Below, piece after piece: positions 25,697 through 33,513 of a stretch of DNA of 55,209 nucleotides. Location of the stretch: NCBI GenBank assembly GCA_965656085.1, contig CBFHJA010000030.1, positions 1 to 55,209 on the forward strand, given 5' to 3'. Source of the stretch: Aliishimia sp965656085 (lineage in GTDB: Bacteria > Pseudomonadota > Alphaproteobacteria > Rhodobacterales > Rhodobacteraceae). The notes under the pieces were generated by a model, which had not been told where the DNA came from, did not search any database, and worked only from the letters and a program-made list of their open reading frames with translations. The position numbers were made by a program, and so were the translations under genes. Position 1 is the stretch's first letter; each line of letters begins with the position of its first letter.

Positions 25697-26622
25697 CCGA
25701 CGCCCGCTCGCCGCTTGAACCTGATGACGAAGCCATCGCCAAAATGCTTGACCCGGTCGACATGTCCGGGGTCGTTGCCCGTTCACCGATGCAGGAAGCG
25801 TGGCGCATGTACCGCAAGAACATCCCGGCCATGTTCGGACTGTTCACGCTCACGTCAATCCTGCTGGCCACGCTCTATGGCACGTTTCTCTATGATGGCG
25901 ATCCATATAACATTGTCTGGGCCCCGCATGAGCCGCCGATGGTCTCAGAGGGTTTCCCGCTCGGCACGGACTACCTTGGCCGCGATATCGTCGCAGGCAT
26001 CCTGACGGGCGGCGGCCCCACGCTGGCGGTGGGCGCGGCGGCGGCAGCCCTGACGATGATCATCGGCCTGCTGATCGGCGCGGCGGCCGGCTTTTTCGGC
26101 GGCTGGGTGGACAACGTCCTGATGCGCATCACCGAGTTTTTTCAGGTCCTGCCCGCCTTGCTCTTCGCAATGGTCCTCGTCACGCTCTTCACTCCGTCGC
26201 TGATAGTAATTGCCTTCGCGATCGGCGTGGTCTCGTGGCCGACCACGGCCCGCCTGACCCGCGCCGAGTTTCTCAAGATCCGCGAATTGGAATATGTCAC
26301 CGCCGCCCGCGCGTCCGGCACCAAGAACTGGCGCATCATGTGGCGCATCATCCTGCCCAATGCAGCCCCGCCCCTGATCGTGACGGCGACCCTGACCGTC
26401 GGTGTTGCGATCCTCTTCGAGGCGGGTCTGTCCTTTCTTGGCCTCGGCGATCCCAACGTGATGAGCTGGGGCCTGATGATCGGGGCGAACCGCGAATACA
26501 TCCTCGACGCATGGTGGCCGGTGACCATCCCCGGCATCGCGATTTTCCTGACGGTGTTCTCGGTCTCGCTGATCGGCGATGGCCTGAACGACGCGTTCAA
26601 CCCCAAACTGCGGGGCCGCTGA
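25693..26622 (+). CDS. ABC transporter permease (DppC type)
   Basis: A 309-residue membrane protein of the DppC/OppC family, with a ~40-residue cytoplasmic N-terminus, about six transmembrane helices and the ABC-interaction loop around EYVTAARASGTKNW. The C-terminal SLIGDGLNDAFNPKLRGR is typical. It overlaps the DppB-type gene by 4 bp (ATGA) and is followed after 74 bp by a dioxygenase gene rather than by the usual ATPases. Confidence 0.94.
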   Translation: MTDARSPLEPDDEAIAKMLDPVDMSGVVARSPMQEAWRMYRKNIPAMFGLFTLTSILLATLYGTFLYDGDPYNIVWAPHEPPMVSEGFPLGTDYLGRDIVAGILTGGGPTLAVGAAAAALTMIIGLLIGAAAGFFGGWVDNVLMRITEFFQVLPALLFAMVLVTLFTPSLIVIAFAIGVVSWPTTARLTRAEFLKIRELEYVTAARASGTKNWRIMWRIILPNAAPPLIVTATLTVGVAILFEAGLSFLGLGDPNVMSWGLMIGANREYILDAWWPVTIPGIAIFLTVFSVSLIGDGLNDAFNPKLRGR

Positions 26623-26696
26623 GCGGCGCGCTGCCGCCCATCCCTACAAGAAAAGGCGTTCCCTCCTTATGTCTGGATAAGGAAAGGAGGCCCTTA

Positions 26697-27698
26697 TTGA
26701 CACATCAGACACTTGAACTCCCCCAGATCGACACTGTGACGGCCTTTGGCGGCGACGTCGCCCTGTTGGAGCCCATTGGCGCGGAGGTGCGCGGCATCGA
26801 TCTTGCCGCCGAGACGGACCCGCCGCGCGAGGTGCTGGACGCGCTCGAGCAGATCATGGCGCGGCGCGGTTTTCTCGTTTTCAAATGCCCGGAGCCCATC
26901 GGGCACGAGGAGTTTCTGCGCGCGAGTTGCTGGTGGGGCGGGCGCGCCTTGCACAGCACCCATGGCGTGCACCCCGAAACGCCGGACGCAAACCCTCATA
27001 TCTTCCGCCTCTCGAACGATCCGCGTCACGGTATTCCCAATGTCGGGCCGCAATGGCACAATGACGGGAGTTTCATTCCCGCCACGTTTTCGCATTCGGG
27101 CTACCATATCATCCGCCCGGCTGAGCGCGGCGGGGGCACGCATTTCGCCCATCAGGGCATGGCGTTCGACGCCCTGTCTCCAGAGATGCAGGAGCGCTGG
27201 TCGCGCCTGTCATCGGTAAACTCTTCCTCGGGCGTTCTGCATCCCATGGTTCATACGCACCCGGTTTCCGGCAAGCGCTGCATCTGGCTGCATCTGGGCA
27301 TGACCGGCGGGATGATCGAGACCAGTCCTGATGGCGAGAGTGCCCGCCTGCTGGACGCCGACGACCTGACACAGGTCTGTCGCACCTACAACGACATCCT
27401 GAACGCCGGCTTTCAAAATGGCTATGCAGCGGCCTTCGAATACGAACCGAACGATTGCGTGTTCATCGACAATCTGGCGGTTGCGCACAGGGCAGCTCCC
27501 GAAGCGCATATGCCTGCCGAGCAACAGGGGTTGCGGATCATGCATCGCAGCACGGTGCGCGGTGTGCACGATCTTTCGCCCGGCGGGGGCCTGCCCCGCG
27601 CTGTTGCGATCAACGACCGCAATCCCTTCGGCACAGGGGTCTGGCAGGGCGGCGGAGTCGGATTCCGATGGGATGACGGGATCCGCATGCAGAACTAG
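26697..27698 (+). CDS. TauD/TfdA-family Fe(II)/2-oxoglutarate dioxygenase, TTG start
   Basis: A 333-residue dioxygenase with the iron facial triad H121-x-D123 (WHNDGS) and H264 (NLAVAHRA), plus the 2-oxoglutarate arginine R280. The frame is open far upstream into the permease gene. The best start is TTG at 26697, because AAAGGAGG ends 6 nt before it and no ATG or GTG lies nearby in frame. Family members hydroxylate taurine, carnitine precursors, herbicides and other small molecules. Its place behind a peptide-type importer suggests oxidation of the imported solute, perhaps before or after the amidohydrolase step. It ends 12 bp from the convergent DUF3307 gene. Confidence 0.88.
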   Translation: MTHQTLELPQIDTVTAFGGDVALLEPIGAEVRGIDLAAETDPPREVLDALEQIMARRGFLVFKCPEPIGHEEFLRASCWWGGRALHSTHGVHPETPDANPHIFRLSNDPRHGIPNVGPQWHNDGSFIPATFSHSGYHIIRPAERGGGTHFAHQGMAFDALSPEMQERWSRLSSVNSSSGVLHPMVHTHPVSGKRCIWLHLGMTGGMIETSPDGESARLLDADDLTQVCRTYNDILNAGFQNGYAAAFEYEPNDCVFIDNLAVAHRAAPEAHMPAEQQGLRIMHRSTVRGVHDLSPGGGLPRAVAINDRNPFGTGVWQGGGVGFRWDDGIRMQN

Positions 27699-27710
27699 GG
27701 ATGGGTCGGG

Positions 27711-28103
27711 TCAACTCAGCGCCAAAAGAGCCCAGAGCATGGCCAGATAGGTGAGTTGGTGCAGGAACTGGTCGGCGCCGAACGCGCGCCAGTAACCGGC
27801 CTGTGCGGGGGTGTGCGCGCTTATGTCTGACCAGCGGCCCTTCCCCCAATCGAGGTGGTAATGCACGATCCACTCCGCCACGCAGATGGCAACGAACGCG
27901 CCGAGCGGGACACCGAGCACAAGGAAGCACAGAGCCGTGCCCGCGATGTGGACAAGGCAATGCAACGCCCGGCCCGGATGGATATAGGTGCCGCGATCCT
28001 TGAGCATCATGGGCGTTTGCAGAAAGAAATCGGCAAACATGTGCTTGATTTGCAAGAGGCCAAGCACGGCCAACACATACCCTAATGTAACTGTTTCGGA
28101 CAC
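27711..28103 (-). CDS. DUF3307 family membrane protein, GTG start
   Basis: A 130-residue hydrophobic protein with three to four membrane segments and the histidine-rich pattern of DUF3307: QIKHMFADFFLQT, CLVHIAGTA, EWIVHYHLDW and DQFLHQLTYL. I chose the GTG at 28103 because GAGGAG lies 5 nt upstream; the longer frame adds a non-hydrophobic leader. Function is unknown. It is divergent from the large ABC-like gene with 114 bp between starts. Confidence 0.8.
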   Translation of the reverse strand: MSETVTLGYVLAVLGLLQIKHMFADFFLQTPMMLKDRGTYIHPGRALHCLVHIAGTALCFLVLGVPLGAFVAICVAEWIVHYHLDWGKGRWSDISAHTPAQAGYWRAFGADQFLHQLTYLAMLWALLALS

Positions 28104-28217
28104 GGCCGCTCCTCTTTGGTCTATGTTGCGCAGAGATTCGTCTAAAATCAATTGATCCTGTGCGGGCGCGGACTTAGGCTTTACGCATCTTCAAAGAACG
28201 CGGCGACAAAACGCCGT

Positions 28218-31200
28218 ATGACCAGCGCCGGGAGCGGCCCGATCGAACGATCCATCTTCACCTTCATCTGGAAATACTCCAAGCGAGATCAGGTCGTTCT
28301 GCTGCTCATCACGCTGTTCCTGTTTCCTCTGCTGTATCTGACGCTGGAATTGCCCAAGCAGATCATCAACGATGCGATCGATGCCCAGAGCGCGTTCATA
28401 TATGTTCTTGATTTCGAACTGACGCAAATCCAGTACTTGTGGTTCCTCTGCTGCTGTTTCCTGCTTGCCGTACTCGCACACGGCTTGCTCAAAATGCGGA
28501 TCAACACGATGAAGGGCGTGCTTGCCGAGCGGCTCCTGCGGCGGTTCCGCTACACGCTCATTTCCCGCATCCTGCGCTTCCCGCAACCCTATTTCGAGCG
28601 CACCTCCCAAGGCGAGCTTGTGTCCATGGTCACGTCCGAAAGCGAGCCCATGGGCGGGTTGATGGGCGACGCGCTCGCGCAACCTGTGTTGCAGGCGGGG
28701 CAGATGCTCACAATCCTATACTTCCTCTTTGCCCAATCACTGACCTTCGGACTGGCAGCCTGCGCTCTCATCCCGCTGCAAGCATGGCTCATCCCCCGAC
28801 TGCAACGGCAGATCAACAAGCTCAACAAGAAGCGCGTTCTGCAAGTGCGGGCACTGGCAGCCGAGATCGGCGAGGCCTCCACCGGGGCAAGCACCCTGCG
28901 CGCCCATGGCGGGTGGCGTTACCGGCTGGCGATGATCACGGACCGGCTGGGGCGGCTCTACGCGCTGCGCTTCGAGATCTATCAGAAAAAGTTCTTCATG
29001 AAGTTCATCAACAACTTCATCACCCAACTCACGCCGTTCCTGTTCTATGCCTTCGGCGGCTATCTCGTGATCCAGGGAGAAGTGACGCTCGGCGCGCTGG
29101 TTGCGGCACTGGCCGCCTACAAGGACCTCGCGAGCCCGTGGAAGGAACTCTTGGCCTTCTACAACCAGTCGGCAGACATGTCGGTTCGCTGGGAGACGAT
29201 CATCGAGCGCTTCGCTCCCGCAGGTATGGTCAACGAAGAACACATGAAGGGCGACCCGGGCGCGTTGCCACATTTGCGCGATGATATCTCTTTTAGGAAC
29301 GTGACCGTCCGCGACGGCGATGGAAACGCGGTTCTTGACACGATCGACACGGTTTTGCCGGGGGGCAAATTGATTGTCGTCACGGCACCCAATGACGAAG
29401 ACCGCCGGGCCTTCGCCGAACTCATTTCCCGCGAAGTGGTGCCTGGCAGCGGGGAGATCCGCATCGGTGAGGCTGCGCTCAATGACCTGCATCAGGACAT
29501 CATCGCGACTCGGATCGGCCATGCAACCTCGCGCCCGGTTCTGTTTCAGGGCAATTTCGGCGACAACCTCCTGTTGCCCCTGCGCTTTCGCGCCACCGGA
29601 GAGGGCACCGATCCGAGCGTTGCGGCAGAGGCGATCCGGGCCGGCAACAGCCCGGACATGCTCACCGCAGACTGGTTCGATCCAGGCCGCGTTGGACAGG
29701 GCACACTGGAGCAGGTGCAGAACCGCTGGTGCACGCTCGTCGAACGGGTCGCCGGGGGCAGCGCGATGTTCCGGCGCGCGATGGACCAGATCCTCGATGC
29801 GGAGGCTTATCCCGAACTGGCCGAGCGCATCATCGCGCTGCGCCCGCGCCTGCATGAAGCGCTCGACGCGGCGGATCTGGGCGCGCATGTGTTCTATCTT
29901 GACCCGCACACGTACAATCCGGCGATGCCGGTGGTGCAGAACCTGCTTTACGCCACACCGATCGCTCCCTTGCCCGCAGATGCCCTTGCAGAACGGCTCG
30001 ACTACCTGGAATTGATGCGCGAGACCGGGCTCGATACCGACCTTGTGGAATTGGCTCTCACGATCATGGAAGGCCTGAGGCAGATTTTCGGCGCGGGCGG
30101 CACCGATCACCCGCTTTTCCAGAAAACCGGGCTGGAGCCTGCGCTCTACGAGGACGCGCTTGCGGCGGCAAGCAAGGCGCAAGGCGGCGCGGCGCTTACG
30201 GACCGCGAACAGGCCTTGCTGCTCTCGGTGCCTTCCTCGATCACCGCGCAACAGGTTGGGCCGGCTTTCCCTGAGCGAATTCGCGCGAAGGTGCTGAGCC
30301 TACGTGAAAGTCATGGTGCCGTGCTGCGCGAACAGATGTCCGATCTGTTCGCGCCGATAGATCAGGGTAAACCGCTCAAGGGTCTGACCGTTCTGGAGAA
30401 CGCACTTTTCGGCAAACTCTCCGAAGATGGCGGGCCGCGCACCGAAGAGGTCCGCACCAAGGTTGCAGACGTTCTCACGGAGGCCGGCGTGTCCCGCGAC
30501 GTGTTGCGGCTGATCTTTGATGTGCCGATTTCTTTGGGTGGCGCGAACCTGCCTGCGACCTTCGCCGAAATTCTCGCCGTGAGCCGGGCTGTGATCAAGG
30601 TGCCCGATATCGTGGTGCTCGATCAGGTCATGGCGAGCTTCCCCGAAGCCTCCCGTGTGGAGACCGTGAAAACTCTCCGGCGCGAGTTGCCCCACGCCAC
30701 GATGATTTACCTCGCCGCGCAGCCCGAGCCCGGGCTCGAGGCGGATATGACTTTGGAGATCGTACAAGGACGGCTCACGGGCATGGCACAATCGGAACAC
30801 AGCTCCGAGACCGGGGATGTCAGCGCGGATCTGGCGCGCAAGGTGGCCGCGCTGGAGCAGACCGATATGTTCTCTGGGCTGGATCGCAAGCAATTGCGCC
30901 TGCTGGCCTTTGGCGCGCGCTGGTACGAGGCCGCCGCAGGGGACTACGTGTTTTACAAGAACGATCCGCCTGATGATGGCGCCTTCATGGTGATTGAGGG
31001 CGAGGCGGATCTGCTGCTGCCGATGCCTGAGGGCGAAGAGGACAAGCTGATCGTCACAGTCGGTCCCGGGGCGCTGGTGGGTGAATTGGGGCTGATCCGA
31101 GGCGAACCACGTGCGCTGGACATGCGCGCAAAAGGCAAACTGCTGTGCTTGCGGATCGGTAAGGAAGAATTCCTTGCAGTGGTCGAAAACGATGCCGCGA

Positions 31201-31247
31201 CGGCGTTCAAACTGCTTCAGGTGGTTGCGGGCTACGTAAAGACCTAA
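28218..31247 (+). CDS. ABC-exporter-like protein with degenerate NBD, large insertion and C-terminal cyclic-nucleotide-binding domain
   Basis: A 1009-residue protein. Residues ~10-330 are an exporter-type ABC transmembrane domain. The following NBD is eroded: the Walker A position (389-399) reads TAPNDEDRRAF with D395 where the lysine should be; the Q-loop reads ATSRPVLF (glutamine to serine at 438); the signature is SLGGANL (772-778); Walker B ends LDQ (D802, Q803) instead of LDE; the H-loop region is YLAAQPE. About 380 residues separate Walker A and signature, roughly 250 more than normal. Residues ~884-1009 are a Crp-type cyclic-nucleotide-binding domain with an intact-looking phosphate cassette (GELGLIRGEPRA). 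I start at ATG 28218; a TTG at 28152 is possible. It probably cannot hydrolyse ATP and may be a receptor, scaffold or gated channel. Confidence 0.85.
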   Translation: MTSAGSGPIERSIFTFIWKYSKRDQVVLLLITLFLFPLLYLTLELPKQIINDAIDAQSAFIYVLDFELTQIQYLWFLCCCFLLAVLAHGLLKMRINTMKGVLAERLLRRFRYTLISRILRFPQPYFERTSQGELVSMVTSESEPMGGLMGDALAQPVLQAGQMLTILYFLFAQSLTFGLAACALIPLQAWLIPRLQRQINKLNKKRVLQVRALAAEIGEASTGASTLRAHGGWRYRLAMITDRLGRLYALRFEIYQKKFFMKFINNFITQLTPFLFYAFGGYLVIQGEVTLGALVAALAAYKDLASPWKELLAFYNQSADMSVRWETIIERFAPAGMVNEEHMKGDPGALPHLRDDISFRNVTVRDGDGNAVLDTIDTVLPGGKLIVVTAPNDEDRRAFAELISREVVPGSGEIRIGEAALNDLHQDIIATRIGHATSRPVLFQGNFGDNLLLPLRFRATGEGTDPSVAAEAIRAGNSPDMLTADWFDPGRVGQGTLEQVQNRWCTLVERVAGGSAMFRRAMDQILDAEAYPELAERIIALRPRLHEALDAADLGAHVFYLDPHTYNPAMPVVQNLLYATPIAPLPADALAERLDYLELMRETGLDTDLVELALTIMEGLRQIFGAGGTDHPLFQKTGLEPALYEDALAAASKAQGGAALTDREQALLLSVPSSITAQQVGPAFPERIRAKVLSLRESHGAVLREQMSDLFAPIDQGKPLKGLTVLENALFGKLSEDGGPRTEEVRTKVADVLTEAGVSRDVLRLIFDVPISLGGANLPATFAEILAVSRAVIKVPDIVVLDQVMASFPEASRVETVKTLRRELPHATMIYLAAQPEPGLEADMTLEIVQGRLTGMAQSEHSSETGDVSADLARKVAALEQTDMFSGLDRKQLRLLAFGARWYEAAAGDYVFYKNDPPDDGAFMVIEGEADLLLPMPEGEEDKLIVTVGPGALVGELGLIRGEPRALDMRAKGKLLCLRIGKEEFLAVVENDAATAFKLLQVVAGYVKT

Positions 31248-31370
31248 GCGGTGAGGGTGACGTGCTCGAACTGGATAGATTGACTTTTCCGTAAAAAACC
31301 GTCGCTGACTGTGGGCGGCAAGAACCTGTTAACCTCTGCACCGGATGATGCTTGCCCGAGGAGCATCCCG

Positions 31371-31679
31371 ATGAAAGCAGAAATTCCCATTGCCCTCTCC
31401 GCGCTCGGCGGCACCGTGGCCACTGTTGCAGTCGCCTTCTCCTTCCCGGCGCTGACCGAAGTCGATTCTGACGCTGCACAGAGCGCGCAGGAGGCCGAAT
31501 ACCTAGACGTGCATGCGCGTGAACTGGCTTATTGCCAGACCGCCGGACAGGGTCTGGACTGCGTCTGCTTTGCGCGAACCGCAGGAATGATCCTTGCCCA
31601 TGAGCCGGCCCGCCGGGGTCTGACCACATATGTCAGCCAACGTGATCTCGCGCGCAGCCAAGCACGACAAAAGTGCTGA
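31371..31679 (+). CDS. Small exported or membrane-anchored protein with conserved-looking cysteines
   Basis: A 102-residue protein starting at ATG 31371 behind GGAG at 7 nt. Residues 3-27 are hydrophobic (IPIALSALGGTVATVAVAF), consistent with a signal anchor or signal peptide. The remainder is polar with four cysteines (YCQ, DCVC, and the final KC), which could form disulfides in the periplasm. I recognise no family. It follows the ABC-like gene by 123 bp. Confidence 0.6.
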   Translation: MKAEIPIALSALGGTVATVAVAFSFPALTEVDSDAAQSAQEAEYLDVHARELAYCQTAGQGLDCVCFARTAGMILAHEPARRGLTTYVSQRDLARSQARQKC

Positions 31680-31713
31680 TGAACCTTGCGCGGTTCGGAC
31701 CCTCAGGGTGCTT

Positions 31714-31932
31714 TCAGCGGGGGCGCTTTGAGGGGGGCTTTGAGGGGAGCTTTGCGTCAAACCGCGCCATGCGGTCAAGTTGCGGTCCCATGGTACACCA
31801 CTCGGACCCGGTCTCGACCCAATGGGTCGGGCCCTTTTCGGCATGAATGATAAACCGGCCGGGTTCTGTAGTGACCATCTGAGGGCCGATGATGTTGAGA
31901 AAAACGAGAAGGGTTTCGAGTGTCAGACACAT
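31714..31932 (-). CDS. Small hypothetical protein, 72 residues
   Basis: An open frame of 72 residues with AGGA about 7 nt before ATG 31932. The N-terminus is hydrophobic (LETLLVFLNIIGP) and the centre is rich in aromatic and polar residues (HWVETGSEWCTMG). The composition looks more protein-like than the many GC-driven shadow frames, and third codon positions are GC-rich. The C-terminus contains a short repeat (LPSKPPSKRPR). No family is recognised. The remaining gap 31933-32123 holds nothing that I can support. Confidence 0.45.
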   Translation of the reverse strand: MCLTLETLLVFLNIIGPQMVTTEPGRFIIHAEKGPTHWVETGSEWCTMGPQLDRMARFDAKLPSKPPSKRPR

Positions 31933-32123
31933 GGGCGCATCCTGTTCTTGCTGAGTCCAGCGCGCTGGGTTTGTCCTCCCTCTTCATATGCCAATCAGAC
32001 TAGGACGAGCCCGCGCGGACTCCCAAGGCATTTTTCTGCATTGCGGCGTATTTTGCTGCGTCGCCGCATGGCTGCCGGATTTTGCAGCACCGCACCGGGG
32101 CTCAGAGAAGAACAATGGCACGC

Positions 32124-33455
32124 CTATTTCTCCGCACCCGCGCGCCATTGCCCCCAGCGGAGCCGAAGCTCGGCACCCAATCGCGCCAGCGGTTGCGGCG
32201 GCAAGCGGCGCGGCCGGGCCGCAGTCAAGGCCCGGGTCAGGGCCGGGCTTTCAACTCCGCAAGCGAGTTCCGCCGCAAGCATCCCCGCCAACGTACCTCT
32301 TGCAGTGCCCAGCCCATTCTGAACGCAGGCGGAGAACAGGCCCGGTTCCAGTTCACGCACCAACTGCACCGCGTTCAGGCTCAGGCAGAGACGTCCACCC
32401 CACCGATATGTCATTTCAACCTCCCCAAGCATCGGAAACCGCGCTGCGAAAGCACGGTCATGGTCCCGGGATATCTGCCTCTGCCAGTTCGGACCGGGCT
32501 CTAGGGCAGGGTCATACGTAAACCGGTTGCGGATAACGATCCGGTCACCGCCCGTTCCGGAGATACGCCGAACCGTGGTGCCAAGCGGGTCCGCAGGGGT
32601 GAGATTCCAGCGCGCGCGCCCACCGAGCCGCCGGACCTCCCCGGAGGTCAAGGGGCGCGTCATGGAGGCATAGGTGTGGGTATGCACCAACCGCCCCTGA
32701 GCATGTCCAAAGCTGTTCAGATGACCGTTCACCGCAAGGATCACGCGCGGCGCGCGCACGCAGCCCTTGGGGGTCTGCGCAATCCAATCGCCCTGCCGCG
32801 CAAGCCTCAGTACAGGCGAATTTTCATGCAGGCTGACGCGGTTCGAGCGCAGGCCTGCCACAACGCCCCGCACGAACATCGCAGGTTGCAGCATCACGGT
32901 GCCGGGGGTGTAGAGGCCGGAGATGTAGTAGGAGGTGCCGGTCAGGTCCTGCATCTGTGCTGCGTCGAGCATCTCATACGCTTCGCCCATGCGCGCCAGA
33001 TGCCGGGCATAGGTGAGATTATGTGTAGCGCCCGCCGCCGTCGCAGCCCCGTTCACCTTGCCCGTAGGGTCGAAGGCCCCCGAGGGCAGGCCGAACGCCT
33101 CAGCCATGTCGCGGGCAAAAGCAATGGCGCGGCGATTGTCCTCGGTTTGCGCACGGTCGTCTTCCAGCGCGCCGCCATAATCGTCGGACGCGAGATCATG
33201 CGGCAGGTCGATCATGAAACCAGAGTTGCGCCCAGCGGGGCCGTGGCCGACGCGCGTCGCGTCGAGGATCACGATCCGGTCCCCCGGGCACAGCTCCGTG
33301 AGCCGCCGTGCGGCCGCCAGCCCTGCAAAGCCCGCCCCGATCACCAGCCAGTCAGCGGTCTTTTCTTCCGTGAGCAGGTCGGGCGGATCTGCGGGCGGCA
33401 GAAGATCGTTCCAAGCCGCCGGACCGGGGTCACGTGGTAGACGAGTGACCCTCAT
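32124..33455 (-). CDS. FAD-dependent amine oxidase/dehydrogenase (DAO family, PuuB-like)
   Basis: A 443-residue DAO-family flavoprotein with the N-terminal dinucleotide motif VIGAGFAGLAAAR and the family block GPAGRNSGFM, as in gamma-glutamylputrescine oxidase PuuB. The start at 33455 (MRVTRLPRD) follows CAGGG; the longer frame would run through the end of the preceding gene. It is the last gene of the leftward amine cluster, 58 bp after the MttB-family gene. It likely oxidises a secondary or tertiary amine or N-methyl group left after methyltransfer. Confidence 0.88.
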   Translation of the reverse strand: MRVTRLPRDPGPAAWNDLLPPADPPDLLTEEKTADWLVIGAGFAGLAAARRLTELCPGDRIVILDATRVGHGPAGRNSGFMIDLPHDLASDDYGGALEDDRAQTEDNRRAIAFARDMAEAFGLPSGAFDPTGKVNGAATAAGATHNLTYARHLARMGEAYEMLDAAQMQDLTGTSYYISGLYTPGTVMLQPAMFVRGVVAGLRSNRVSLHENSPVLRLARQGDWIAQTPKGCVRAPRVILAVNGHLNSFGHAQGRLVHTHTYASMTRPLTSGEVRRLGGRARWNLTPADPLGTTVRRISGTGGDRIVIRNRFTYDPALEPGPNWQRQISRDHDRAFAARFPMLGEVEMTYRWGGRLCLSLNAVQLVRELEPGLFSACVQNGLGTARGTLAGMLAAELACGVESPALTRALTAARPRRLPPQPLARLGAELRLRWGQWRAGAEK

Positions 33456-33513
33456 AGCCGGCCCTGCCCCGGGTTCCGGGTGGGGTCCGAAACGGGGTTG
33501 CCAACGCGCACCC

